DNA from: Polyangia bacterium
GTDB taxonomy: Bacteria; Myxococcota_A; Polyangia; Nannocystales; Nannocystaceae
Direction of reading: 5' to 3'
DNA length: 64,000 nucleotides
Assembly (NCBI GenBank): GCA_030424595.1
Contig: JAUHWG010000003.1
Location: 310,001-374,000, forward strand
In this document: piece by piece, positions 38,257 through 45,838 of the stretch
How positions within the stretch are numbered: the first letter of the stretch is position 1
Layout: every line of letters starts with the position of its first letter
Notes under the pieces: generated by a model
Databases searched by the model: none
Told to the model about the DNA's origin: nothing
What the model saw: the letters and a program-made list of their open reading frames with translations, nothing else
Position numbers and translations under genes: made by a program

Positions 38257-38919
38257 ATGATCAAAATCGCTGTCTACAACAACAAGGGTGGAGTCGGGAA
38301 GACTACGCTCGCAATCCACCTCGCCTTCTACGCGGAGATGCTCGGAATTCGCACGATCGGCACGTGCATCGACTCGCAGGCGGATTTCTGGCGCTGGGGC
38401 ACACAGGGCGACGGAATCCAACGGGCCGACAATCACTTCACCCGGGGCAGCCTCGACATCGTGTATGGCCGCGACGAGGTCCCAGACTTTCACCCAAATG
38501 CGGCGGAGCTGCTCATCATCGACTGTTCTCCCAATATCGACCTCTCACTCCAGCTCAAGCCCGATATCTTCCTTGTGCCGTTCCACGGACGAATGGCCTA
38601 CGAGAACTTCACGTCGATCAGCGAAGACCTTCAGGCCGTCGCGAAGGTGCTCGCCGTGATCAACTGCGCGGGACGGGGCGGCCGAGGTGCCTTGAAGGAG
38701 CTCAAGAAGGGCCTCGCAGCTCTCAGGCCGCCGGTCCATGTGGCGAAGACCGAGCTGATCGAGTCGGACACGATCACCCGCGCAAGCGAGTACTACATGC
38801 CGATCTGGGACATCCCCTACGCGAAGAGGTCGAAGGCTCCCGACATCATGAAGGCGCTCTGCCGAGAGATTCTCCAATTCGCCGGAGTCTCGACGACCCC
38901 GCGGAAGAAGGCGAGCTGA
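38257..38919 (+). CDS. ParA-family partition ATPase
   Basis: The protein has 220 residues. It has the deviant Walker A motif of ParA/MinD proteins (VYNNKGGVGKTTLAIHLA, signature Lys10) and a Walker B-like 'LLIIDCSPNIDL'. There is no N-terminal DNA-binding extension, as in type Ib ParA. The stop overlaps the ATG of the next gene (TGATG), which encodes a small DNA-binding-type protein. The pair looks like a plasmid-type partition system carried on an integrative element, and may stabilise it when excised. Chromosomal partition is unlikely given the location. Confidence 0.85.
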   Translation: MIKIAVYNNKGGVGKTTLAIHLAFYAEMLGIRTIGTCIDSQADFWRWGTQGDGIQRADNHFTRGSLDIVYGRDEVPDFHPNAAELLIIDCSPNIDLSLQLKPDIFLVPFHGRMAYENFTSISEDLQAVAKVLAVINCAGRGGRGALKELKKGLAALRPPVHVAKTELIESDTITRASEYYMPIWDIPYAKRSKAPDIMKALCREILQFAGVSTTPRKKAS

Positions 38920-39392
38920 TGGGGCGGCCGTCATATCAGCAGCAGACCAGCCAGCGCGGTCACCAGGCGCGCGGGCTTGATCAGGGGACACAGCAATCCC
39001 TGCACGACTCCAACCTGCTGAGGGCGAGGCCCTCCAAGAAGAAGAAGACCAGGGCCCCGAAACCGCAGAAGGAAGAGCGTGAACCGCCGGCAGTTAAGCG
39101 ATCTGAGGCCGACGCAGTCGATCTGCCGCGAAGGTCCCGCCGCAAGATCCCGCGGCAAAGCCGGCATTTTCGGCTTCCGCTCGCCGTCGACGACAAGCTC
39201 CTCGACATCGTCAACCACTACGACGCGTCGATGGTCTGGGTCCTCAGCAAGATGGTCCAGGAGGAGTGGGTCCGGATCAAGCGGAAGGAGCGTAGGGCTG
39301 CAAAGGAGCAAGAACCCGATGAGCTCGCTGTCGAAGCCGATGCCGCAGACCATCGTGAGGACGGCAGCTCAGGTGAGCCAGAGAACGCGTGA
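38919..39392 (+). CDS. small RHH-like partition partner protein
   Basis: The protein has 157 residues. The first 90 are charged and disordered, rich in Lys/Arg/Gln (RPSKKKKTRAPKPQKEE). A folded core follows: 'QSRHFRLPLAVDDKLLDIVN' then 'HYDASMVWVLSKMVQEEWVR', a strand followed by two helices as in ribbon-helix-helix proteins. Small RHH proteins translated with a short ParA are typical centromere-binding partners (ParG/ParB-like). The fold assignment is by pattern only. Confidence 0.6.
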   Translation: MGRPSYQQQTSQRGHQARGLDQGTQQSLHDSNLLRARPSKKKKTRAPKPQKEEREPPAVKRSEADAVDLPRRSRRKIPRQSRHFRLPLAVDDKLLDIVNHYDASMVWVLSKMVQEEWVRIKRKERRAAKEQEPDELAVEADAADHREDGSSGEPENA

Positions 39393-39581
39393 TGCCAAGC
39401 CGCACGGCGGTCGCTCGGTAGCGAGGCCAGAGGACGGAGGGCGGCGTAGCCCTTCTTGGGGGTGGATATGGGACGAGGCGTAGTTGTCATCGGGGAGGTG
39501 TAATGCGCCCCTCGGGAGTATTCGGGCGGGTTCGACACCCCGACGTGCATCTGGCTCGGCGAGCCGCCTGATGCGTCGCTG

Positions 39582-39812
39582 ATGAGGACGAAGGCCCCGA
39601 GGGAGAAGCCCGAGACCGAGCTCCTCTCGTTTCGCGAGGCCCTCGCCCTCCTCAAGGTCTCCCGAAACACCCTCTACCGGCTGGTCAACGCGGGCGAGAT
39701 TCCTGGTGTGCGGCGGGTTGGGCGGGCCTGGAGGTTCCACCGCGCGAGTTTGATTCGGTGGGTCTCGGACACCGGGCGGCCGGACACCCGCCGGAAGAGA
39801 AAGAGGCGATGA
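39582..39812 (+). CDS. xis: excisionase-family helix-turn-helix protein
   Basis: The protein has 76 residues with the MerR-like/HTH_17 pattern of excisionases: 'LLSFREALALLKVSRNTLYR', 'LVNAGEIPGVRRVGRAWRFH' and a basic tail. The TGA stop overlaps the integrase ATG (ATGA), so both are translated together. It should steer the integrase toward excision. A truncated copy of this gene precedes the second integrase. Confidence 0.83.
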   Translation: MRTKAPREKPETELLSFREALALLKVSRNTLYRLVNAGEIPGVRRVGRAWRFHRASLIRWVSDTGRPDTRRKRKRR

Positions 39813-41113
39813 GCGTAAAGGCTGTCACTCGCCGAGGAAACCCCGTCTGGCGAGTCCAGGTGATGCGTGACGGCGGAAAGTTCAACCGCCGCCGGTTTCT
39901 CGATCGGCGGACGTACCTCAAGCGCGACGCGCTCGAGGCCGAGGCCGAGCTGATCGCTGAGTACGAAGCGTCCAAGGGTGGAGGTCGAGGCGGAGGTCGA
40001 GGTCGAGGTCGAGGTCGAGGTCGGGCCACAGCCAGCGACAAGAACGCACGGAGGAGAGGGCGGACGACGCCCGAGTCGATCATGGAGTTCCAGCCCACGC
40101 CGGCGTGGGAGCTGGGCAAGCCCGGCGAGGTCCCGCTCTTCGCCGCGTTCGCGGAGCAGTATCTCGCGGTCCAGGATCACGGTCGCTCGGGCTTCAAGAA
40201 CAAGGAGCGGACGGTCCGCCTGCACCTGATCCCGTTCTTCGGCGCGACGCCGCTGAGCGAGATCTCGAGGCGGCTGATCGACCAGTTCAAGGTCAAGCTC
40301 CGGACGCCGACCGGCGAGTGCGCGACCTCGAGGAGGGCGCGCAACGCCACGCAGCCGCGGGTGTCGAGCCGGCGCAAAGGCGGCCCCAAGAGCCCGAAGA
40401 CGATCAACAACCTCCTGACGACGCTGCGCTCGATCCTGAACCTCGCGTACGACTACGCGCTCGTCGACCGGGTGCCGAGGATCAAGATGGAGCCCGTCAA
40501 GAAGCGAGACGCCGGCTTCCTCGAAGACGACGAGGTCGAGGCGTTCCTCCGCGCAGCTCCGCCGGAGTGGCGGGTCTTCCTGTTGACGGCGATCCGTACG
40601 GGTCTGCGCCGGGGGGAGCTCTTCGAGCTCCGGTGGGGTGACCTCCACCTGGACGCGCCGCGGCCCTACCTTCGGGTCAGCAGGGCGCTGAACAGGGACG
40701 CGGGCGAGTGGAGGGTCAAGGAGCCGAAGGGCGGCAAGCCGCGCTCCGTTCCGCTGAGCCGCGAGCTGCTCACGGCCCTCCAGGAGCATCACAGCGGCCA
40801 GGGTCCGACGGAGCTGGTCTTCGCCGATGAGAGCGGCGAGTACCTCCACCGGGACGGCCTGTGGCACCTTGTGGTCAAGACGGCGAGGGAGGCCGGGATC
40901 GACAAGCACGTGCACCCGCACCTGCTCCGGCACACCTTCGCCTCACACTGCTACCAGCGGGGGATCCCGCCCCAGGTGGTCCAGCAGTGGCTCGGGCACG
41001 CGAGCATCGCGACGACCGAGCGATACGCGCACCTTGGGCGGGACACGGGGGAGGACTTGATCGATCTCCTCGACGCGCCGAAGTTGGCTGCGCGCATCGC
41101 AGCCGCCCCCTAG
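39809..41113 (+). CDS. tyrosine recombinase/integrase (copy 1)
   Basis: The protein has 434 residues. The N-terminal arm-binding domain 'RGNPVWRVQVMRDGGKFNRR' is followed by a Gly-Arg repeat, a SAM-like core-binding domain (LFAAFAEQYLAVQDHGRS) and the catalytic domain. The active residues are R267 in TGLRRGE, H371 and R374 in HPHLLRHTF, H397 in QQWLGHASIA and the nucleophile Y406 in TERYAHL. It is translationally coupled to the excisionase. It shares long identical stretches with the integrase at 44171-45508 up to 'DLIDLLDAPK', after which the two differ completely. Confidence 0.93.
   Translation: MSVKAVTRRGNPVWRVQVMRDGGKFNRRRFLDRRTYLKRDALEAEAELIAEYEASKGGGRGGGRGRGRGRGRATASDKNARRRGRTTPESIMEFQPTPAWELGKPGEVPLFAAFAEQYLAVQDHGRSGFKNKERTVRLHLIPFFGATPLSEISRRLIDQFKVKLRTPTGECATSRRARNATQPRVSSRRKGGPKSPKTINNLLTTLRSILNLAYDYALVDRVPRIKMEPVKKRDAGFLEDDEVEAFLRAAPPEWRVFLLTAIRTGLRRGELFELRWGDLHLDAPRPYLRVSRALNRDAGEWRVKEPKGGKPRSVPLSRELLTALQEHHSGQGPTELVFADESGEYLHRDGLWHLVVKTAREAGIDKHVHPHLLRHTFASHCYQRGIPPQVVQQWLGHASIATTERYAHLGRDTGEDLIDLLDAPKLAARIAAAP
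39978..40022 (+). repeat. 6-bp repeats coding a Gly-Arg run in integrase 1
   Basis: Repeated GGTCGA units (with GGCGGA variants) encode 'GGGRGGGRGRGRGRGR'. The second integrase lacks the run and has 'GGGAPTSDNNTTTG' instead, so the segment is a slippage expansion in the linker between domains. Confidence 0.8.
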
Positions 41114-41252
41114 GCACCCTTGAGCAGCCGGCAGAGCGCGTTCTTAACGTACCCGTCAGACGGAGGGCGTCATGACCGGACTCGCCGGGGGGGACTAGAA
41201 GACCCACCAGGAGGTCTGTTGCATTCTCCTGCACTTCTGCCACTATCGCACC

Positions 41253-42539
41253 ATGAGCAGGAGCGTGGAAGAAGAGTTCGTCGACAGCTACCGTCGGGAG
41301 TACGATTTTTTCGGCAAAGCGGGGCGGCTCGCAGCTGCCTTGATCGAGAAGAAACTACACAGTGCAGGTATCAAGTCACTGGTAACATCTCGCCCAAAGT
41401 CACCTAGTAGCCTAGAGGCGAAACTTAAGAAGCGGCGCCCTCCCGGAGGATACAGCACAACCGAGAAAATCTACGAGAGTATCGTCGATCTTACCGGCAT
41501 CCGTATCGCTCTCTACTTCCCCGGACAACAAGATCTTGTTAGTGATGTGATCTCGGAAATATTCGAGGTCAATGAGGAAAAGCGATTCCCAGAAGGTCCG
41601 CACGCCTCCAAGTCAAAGAGAGATACACCAAGCCCCACAGGATACAAAAAGCAGTTTAACGGATATCGCGCGCGGCACTACCGGGTAAGAGTAAAGCCCT
41701 CCCACCTTGGCGAATCTGAGCGCAGATACACGGAAGCTCGCATAGAGATCCAGGTTGCATCAGTTCTTATGCACGCCTGGTCTGAGGTGGAACACGATCT
41801 AATCTACAAGCCGTACGAGGGGACGCTCTCTGAGGATGAACATGCAATTCTCGACGAACTAAACGGTCTGGTCCTCACAGGGGAAATCGCGCTAGAGCGA
41901 CTTGAGAGGGCTGGAGCAGCCAGAGTTGAGTCACAGAAGAGCCTGTCAAACCACTTTGAGTTGGCAGCCTACCTGATCGAGAAATTTTCAGTTGACTCTC
42001 AACGGATGAGTGACCTGGGTAGCGTCGACCTACTTTTCGAGTTCATCGAAGCGCTCGGCCTTGCGAATCCCGAGTCTATTCGCGCCTATGTCGATGGCGT
42101 CTTCAAGGGAGACATAGAGACTCGCCCTATCTCAGAGCAAATAATCGATCAAATCTTGTCGGAGGATGACCGTCGGTACGACACCTATCAAAATATCCGA
42201 ACTGCGTATAGCAGTCGCACCGAACACCCACCAGCGGAGGGAGAAAGTGAGTTCACGAAGGCTCTTGGCCTGTTCATGGGGCAATGGATCGCATACGAGA
42301 AAGCTGTCCGCGAGGCTCTTCTGAACATGGCCGCAAAAGGCCCTCCTGTCCCCACCCCGCAGGCTCTTGAGGCAAAGGGCCTTATCACGGCGGGTCAAGC
42401 CAATCAGCTTGCCCCCATCAGGTTGCTACGCAACCAGCTGGTGCATGGTGGATACAAAGGAGCGCCCTCCCAGCTCAAGGAGTCCGCCAACAAACTCAAA
42501 GAACTAACTGCGGAGATCCGAGGTGGTAAGGGATTCTAA
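41253..42539 (+). CDS. RelA/SpoT-type synthetase fused to a HEPN-like domain (ToxSAS candidate)
   Basis: The protein has 428 residues and markedly lower GC than the host genes. Residues about 35-190 carry all motifs of a (p)ppGpp-type synthetase: R47-x-K49 with following Ser/Lys (SRPKSPSSLEAKLKKR), D79 in DLTGIRI, GY..H142 (NGYRARHYRV) and E165-x-Q167 with E180-H (EIQVASVLMHAWSEVEH). No HD hydrolase domain is present. A long helical middle leads to a C-terminal region with R393-N-Q-L-V-H398, the R-N-x3-H form of HEPN motifs, in a helix pair (FMGQWIAYEKAVREALLN). Related single-domain enzymes are toxins (ToxSAS/CapRel) that pyrophosphorylate nucleotides or tRNA. Here the HEPN part could be a second RNase effector or a sensor. 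An abortive-infection role is inferred from the location. Confidence 0.78.
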   Translation: MSRSVEEEFVDSYRREYDFFGKAGRLAAALIEKKLHSAGIKSLVTSRPKSPSSLEAKLKKRRPPGGYSTTEKIYESIVDLTGIRIALYFPGQQDLVSDVISEIFEVNEEKRFPEGPHASKSKRDTPSPTGYKKQFNGYRARHYRVRVKPSHLGESERRYTEARIEIQVASVLMHAWSEVEHDLIYKPYEGTLSEDEHAILDELNGLVLTGEIALERLERAGAARVESQKSLSNHFELAAYLIEKFSVDSQRMSDLGSVDLLFEFIEALGLANPESIRAYVDGVFKGDIETRPISEQIIDQILSEDDRRYDTYQNIRTAYSSRTEHPPAEGESEFTKALGLFMGQWIAYEKAVREALLNMAAKGPPVPTPQALEAKGLITAGQANQLAPIRLLRNQLVHGGYKGAPSQLKESANKLKELTAEIRGGKGF

Positions 42540-42540
42540 A

Positions 42541-42660
42541 TGGCGAACCCCGGCAAAGTGTCCACCAGGTAAACTCTGTCACGATCGGAACAGCTCCTCG
42601 CGGTCCAGGACCACGGTCTGTAGGACTCAAAGAACAGGTAGCGGACTCTCCGCCTGCCGA
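42541..42660 (+). pseudogene. decayed integrase fragment between cargo genes
   Basis: From 42591 the sequence CCTCGCGGTCCAGGACCACG is identical to the core-binding region of integrase 2 (44491-44510). The similarity continues to about 42660, and more weakly back to 42541. Translated, it reads LLAVQDHGL-stop-DSKNR-stop-RTLRL against the intact LAVQDHGLSDFKNKERTVRL. It has two stop codons and lacks the catalytic domain. It starts right after the RelA/SpoT stop codon. Confidence 0.7.
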
Positions 42661-42678
42661 CTTCCGCTTACCCCCCGG

Positions 42679-44043
42679 TCACAGCAAGCCGTACTTCTCA
42701 AAAAGAGCCTGAAAGAATTTGCGGACCAGAGCGCTTCCACCGCAGCCTTGAAGCTCGACTCCGGCGAATCGGTAGACTTCGTACCCGCACAATCGAAGGT
42801 ACCGGTCCTCGCTGACCGTCTCAGCATAGCGCTTGGGACATGCCCGGTCCCCCTCAGCGTAGTGCTGCTTGCCATCTACCTCTATGACGATCCGCTCGTG
42901 ATGGGAGAGAAGCATCAGAAAGTCCATCCGCTGCCGGACCAGGCGTGTCGCCCCACCAAGCATCCGAGCGGTCAGCGGGTCATAATGCAAGTACACTTGT
43001 GGTAGCAGAGCTGGAATCGTCGCGCCAATCTCCGTTAACAGCGCCCAGTACGAGTCAAATAGTAGCCTCTCGGGCGGCGAAGTGCTCATTCTAACCGACT
43101 CGCAGAGCCGATCGCGTAATGACTTCGCCGCAATTTGCCCCGGCACCATGCCCTGTTGCCGCGCCCACCACGAAACCAGATGTCGCCACGTGAGTACCTT
43201 CTCGGGGAATGGCTCGTCGTAGATGAGACACTTGTCACCGTAGCGGACAACCTCTACATCGTTATTAATAGCATCGCGCAGAATAATTTCTGGTTTCATG
43301 CCGGTGGATGCAAAGATCAGGTTCTTTGGGCGCCCAGCAACACCCTGCACTGTGTGTTTTGCCAGATAGACGGGGTAGCCCGATGTCCTCCCGGCCTCGA
43401 CAAGCATGTAGCAGTCGCGGCCGATGTGCTCATTGATAACTCCTACGAAATGGGCCTGCTCTTCGCCTGTTCGTGCGAGGGGATCAACGACTCCTTCCAT
43501 GACTCGAAGAAAGCGTCGGTCTGAACACTCGAGCAGTCCAACCCGCTCGAACAGCAAGTCCAGCGACCAGTCGTGGTTCTTCACCATGTGCTGATGTAGC
43601 TCGTCACCGAAGGAATCTGCATATCCCCCAAATGAAAGGTCCACCGATGGTATACACCGCTCCAGCAGAGCAAATATACCCCGCTTTCCGCCCAACTCGC
43701 AGAAGCCGATATCGTCCAAGGCAATAGCCAGTTGCCGTCGCGTGATCTCAGAGATCCTGGGGGGACCAGCTAAGAGTTCCAGTGCTTCGATCACATTGTC
43801 TCGATCACCCGCAAAGCCGTCCCTTTCGGAGTAGTCGGCGACAATTCTTTGAGAAATCTCGGTCAACTTCTCATCGGTCAGTCCCTTCAACAGCGTTTTC
43901 ACGTACCGGGACTTGCCTCTGAACGGGTCATCATTTCCGGCGTTCTCCAATCCATACCTCATGCAGACATCGGGAACATCGTACGCACTCTCACGGGCGA
44001 CCAAATTTGAAACAGCGTCCTGGAGTCGGCTCATGGCTCCCAT
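42679..44043 (-). CDS. AbiJ-NTD3 domain protein with C-terminal PD-(D/E)XK nuclease
   Basis: The protein has 454 residues and low GC. The N-terminal and middle part match the AbiJ-NTD3 pattern: 'ISEITRRQLAIALDDIGFCE', 'HQHMVKNHDWSLDLLFERVG' and 'RRFLRVMEGVVDPLARTGEE'. The C-terminal 85 residues form a Vsr/DUF559-type PD-(D/E)XK nuclease: D374 in RMDFLM, E388-x-D390-x-K392-x-H394 (IEVDGKQHY) and 'EDRYLRLCGYEVYRF'. AbiJ-NTD domains occur in abortive-infection proteins with varied effectors. A DNA-cleaving or nicking effector is therefore likely. The gene lies on the strand opposite to the integrases, between an integrase remnant and an excisionase remnant. Confidence 0.78.
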   Translation of the reverse strand: MGAMSRLQDAVSNLVARESAYDVPDVCMRYGLENAGNDDPFRGKSRYVKTLLKGLTDEKLTEISQRIVADYSERDGFAGDRDNVIEALELLAGPPRISEITRRQLAIALDDIGFCELGGKRGIFALLERCIPSVDLSFGGYADSFGDELHQHMVKNHDWSLDLLFERVGLLECSDRRFLRVMEGVVDPLARTGEEQAHFVGVINEHIGRDCYMLVEAGRTSGYPVYLAKHTVQGVAGRPKNLIFASTGMKPEIILRDAINNDVEVVRYGDKCLIYDEPFPEKVLTWRHLVSWWARQQGMVPGQIAAKSLRDRLCESVRMSTSPPERLLFDSYWALLTEIGATIPALLPQVYLHYDPLTARMLGGATRLVRQRMDFLMLLSHHERIVIEVDGKQHYAEGDRACPKRYAETVSEDRYLRLCGYEVYRFAGVELQGCGGSALVRKFFQALFEKYGLL

Positions 44044-44059
44044 GTGATAACTCTACTTG

Positions 44060-44170
44060 AGAAGATCCCGTTTGTGCGAAGGGGTGGACGGACCAGGAGC
44101 TTCCATCGCGCGAATTTGATACACTCCCCCCGTGCACTGGCCCGGACACTCACCGAAAGAGAAGGAAGCG
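44060..44170 (+). pseudogene. truncated excisionase gene before integrase 2
   Basis: The frame reads 'EKIPFVRRGGRTRSFHRANL', matching 'GEIPGVRRVGRAWRFHRASL' of the intact excisionase. The first half including the helix-turn-helix is missing, and the end is out of register before the integrase start. The break coincides with the start of the AbiJ-type gene. Confidence 0.7.
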
Positions 44171-45508
44171 ATGAGTGTCAAGGCTGTTATTCGGCGGGGA
44201 AACCCCGTTTGGCGAGTACAGGTGCTGCGTGACGGCGGGAAGTTCAACCGCCGCCGGTTTCTCGACCGGCGGACGCACCTCAAGCGCGACGCGCTCGAGG
44301 TCGAGGCGGAGCTGATCGCCGAGTACGAAGCGTCCAAGGAAGGAGGAGGAGCCCCCACCAGCGACAACAACACCACCACAGGGGCGACAACGCCCGAGTC
44401 GGTCACCGAGCCCGAGCTCCAGCCCACCCCCGCGTGGGAGCTGGACAAGCCCGGCGAGGTCCCGCACTTCGCCGCGTTCGCGCAGCAGAACCTCGCGGTC
44501 CAGGACCACGGGCTCTCGGACTTCAAGAACAAGGAGCGAACCGTCCGCCTGCACCTGATCCCGTTCTTCGGCGAGACGCCGCTGAGCGAGATCTCGAGGC
44601 GCATGATCGACCTCTTCAAGGTCAAGCTGCGGACGCCGACCGGCGAGCGCGCGAGCTCTCGGAGAACGCGCAACGCCAAGCAACCGCGGATCACGAACCG
44701 CCGCAAGGGCGGTCCGAAGAGCCCGAAGACGATCAACAACCTGCTGACGACGCTGCGCTCGATCCTCAACCTCGCGTACGACTACGAGCTGGTCGACCGC
44801 GTGCCGAGGATCAAGATGGAGCCGATCAAAAAGCGGGACGCCGACTTCCTCGACGACGACGAGGTCAAGGCGTTTCTAAGGGCAGCACCGCCAGCGTGGC
44901 GGCTCTTCCTGCTCACGGCGGTCCGTACGGGCCTCCGGCGAGGCGAGCTCTTCGAGCTGCGGTGGGGTGACCTCCACTTCAACGCTCGTCGGCCCTACCT
45001 CAGGATCACCAGAGCCCAGCACTACGACGCGGGCCTGTGGAGCGTCAAAGGACCGAAGGGCGACAAGCCCCGCTCCGTGCCGATGAGCAGCGAGCTGCTC
45101 AAGGCGCTCCAGCGACACCACAGCGGCCAGGGTCCGAACGACCTGGTCTTCGCCGACGAGAATGGCGAGCACCTCCACCGGGACGGCCTCTGGCGCCTGG
45201 TGGTCGACACGGCGAAGGACGCCGGCCTCAGCAAGCACGTGCACCCGCACCTGCTCCGGCACACCTTCGCTTCGCACTGCTACCAGCGGGGCATCCCGCC
45301 CCAGGTGGTCCAGCAGTGGCTCGGCCACGCGAACATCGCGACGACTGAGCGCTACGCGCACCTCGCCCCGGACACGGGGGAGGACTTGATCGATCTTCTC
45401 GACGCGCCGAAGTCAGGCGTCCGAGGGGCCGCCGGAGGGACCGTGCGGAATTTCACTAACACCACAACTAACACCAACGGGTCTCAAGACGCGAAAAACG
45501 CCGTCTAG
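44171..45508 (+). CDS. tyrosine recombinase/integrase (copy 2)
   Basis: The protein has 445 residues and the same domain order as copy 1. Catalytic residues are conserved (TGLRRGELFELRWGDL, HPHLLRHTFASHCYQRG, QQWLGHANIATTERYAHL). The interdomain linker differs (GGGAPTSDNNTTTGATTPES). The C-terminal tail after 'DAPK' is unrelated to copy 1, which shows that recombination or insertion has occurred at the 3' end of one integrase gene. Its own excisionase is truncated, so it may integrate but not excise without help from copy 1. A strong hairpin overlaps the stop codon. Confidence 0.93.
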   Translation: MSVKAVIRRGNPVWRVQVLRDGGKFNRRRFLDRRTHLKRDALEVEAELIAEYEASKEGGGAPTSDNNTTTGATTPESVTEPELQPTPAWELDKPGEVPHFAAFAQQNLAVQDHGLSDFKNKERTVRLHLIPFFGETPLSEISRRMIDLFKVKLRTPTGERASSRRTRNAKQPRITNRRKGGPKSPKTINNLLTTLRSILNLAYDYELVDRVPRIKMEPIKKRDADFLDDDEVKAFLRAAPPAWRLFLLTAVRTGLRRGELFELRWGDLHFNARRPYLRITRAQHYDAGLWSVKGPKGDKPRSVPMSSELLKALQRHHSGQGPNDLVFADENGEHLHRDGLWRLVVDTAKDAGLSKHVHPHLLRHTFASHCYQRGIPPQVVQQWLGHANIATTERYAHLAPDTGEDLIDLLDAPKSGVRGAAGGTVRNFTNTTTNTNGSQDAKNAV

Positions 45509-45527
45509 GCTACCCTAGACGACGTTT
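45496..45527. terminator. strong hairpin terminator at the end of integrase 2
   Basis: AAACG-C-CGTCTAGG pairs with CCTAGACG-A-CGTTT around a 4-base loop (13 paired bases, one mismatch) and ends in TTT. It includes the integrase stop codon. Confidence 0.75.
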
Positions 45528-45838
45528 ACGAGTGGGCGCGACAGGGGTCGAAATTCCCTAGAGGGTTCCGAGAATATCAACAATCTCGGGGAGTTACTGC
45601 ATAACCCATCGTTATCCCTCGCGTTTTCGCTCCTCCTGAACCCACGTCGTCCCAGTTGCTCCCAGCTCGTCCCACGGTTTTGGTGCCACCAAGGTGCCAC
45701 CAGGGAGCGAGCCCGCGCTCCTTTGAGCTCGCTGCATCTCGCCACTCCTGGCCTGCATCTTGCGGGTACCAGAAGGAGTGTCGAAGGGTAGGGGGGCGCA
45801 GTAGGTTGCCCCGGTTAGCGAGTTCTGCCGCGCGTCGC
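45528..45838. other. right flank of the element, possible attachment region
   Basis: No gene is supported. It contains short direct repeats: GGTGCCACCA at 45682-45691 and 45693-45702, and three spaced TCCCA boxes (in CGTCGTCCCAG, TTGCTCCCAG, CTCGTCCCACG) at 45647-45675. Clusters of short direct repeats next to an integrase gene often are integrase arm-type sites. The core att sequence cannot be identified from this window. Confidence 0.35.

Larger units (their letters stand above)
38257..45530. mobile_element. integrative element with serial integrase/cargo modules
   Basis: In order: ParA-like ATPase, small RHH-like protein, excisionase, tyrosine integrase, RelA/SpoT-HEPN gene, decayed integrase fragment, AbiJ-NTD3/nuclease gene (opposite strand), truncated excisionase, second integrase and a hairpin terminator. 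The two full integrases are closely related. The cargo genes are clearly lower in GC than the rest. Exact ends are not determined. Confidence 0.65.

Noticed and set aside
39505..39550. TTCGACA flanked by G and C runs, like a tRNA T-arm
   Set aside because: The stem does not pair over five bases and no anticodon or D arm fits upstream.
45540..45575. AGGGGTCGAAATTCCCT, a second T-arm-like sequence next to the integrase
   Set aside because: The loop lacks the TTC start and no other tRNA parts are present, so it was not called an att tRNA.
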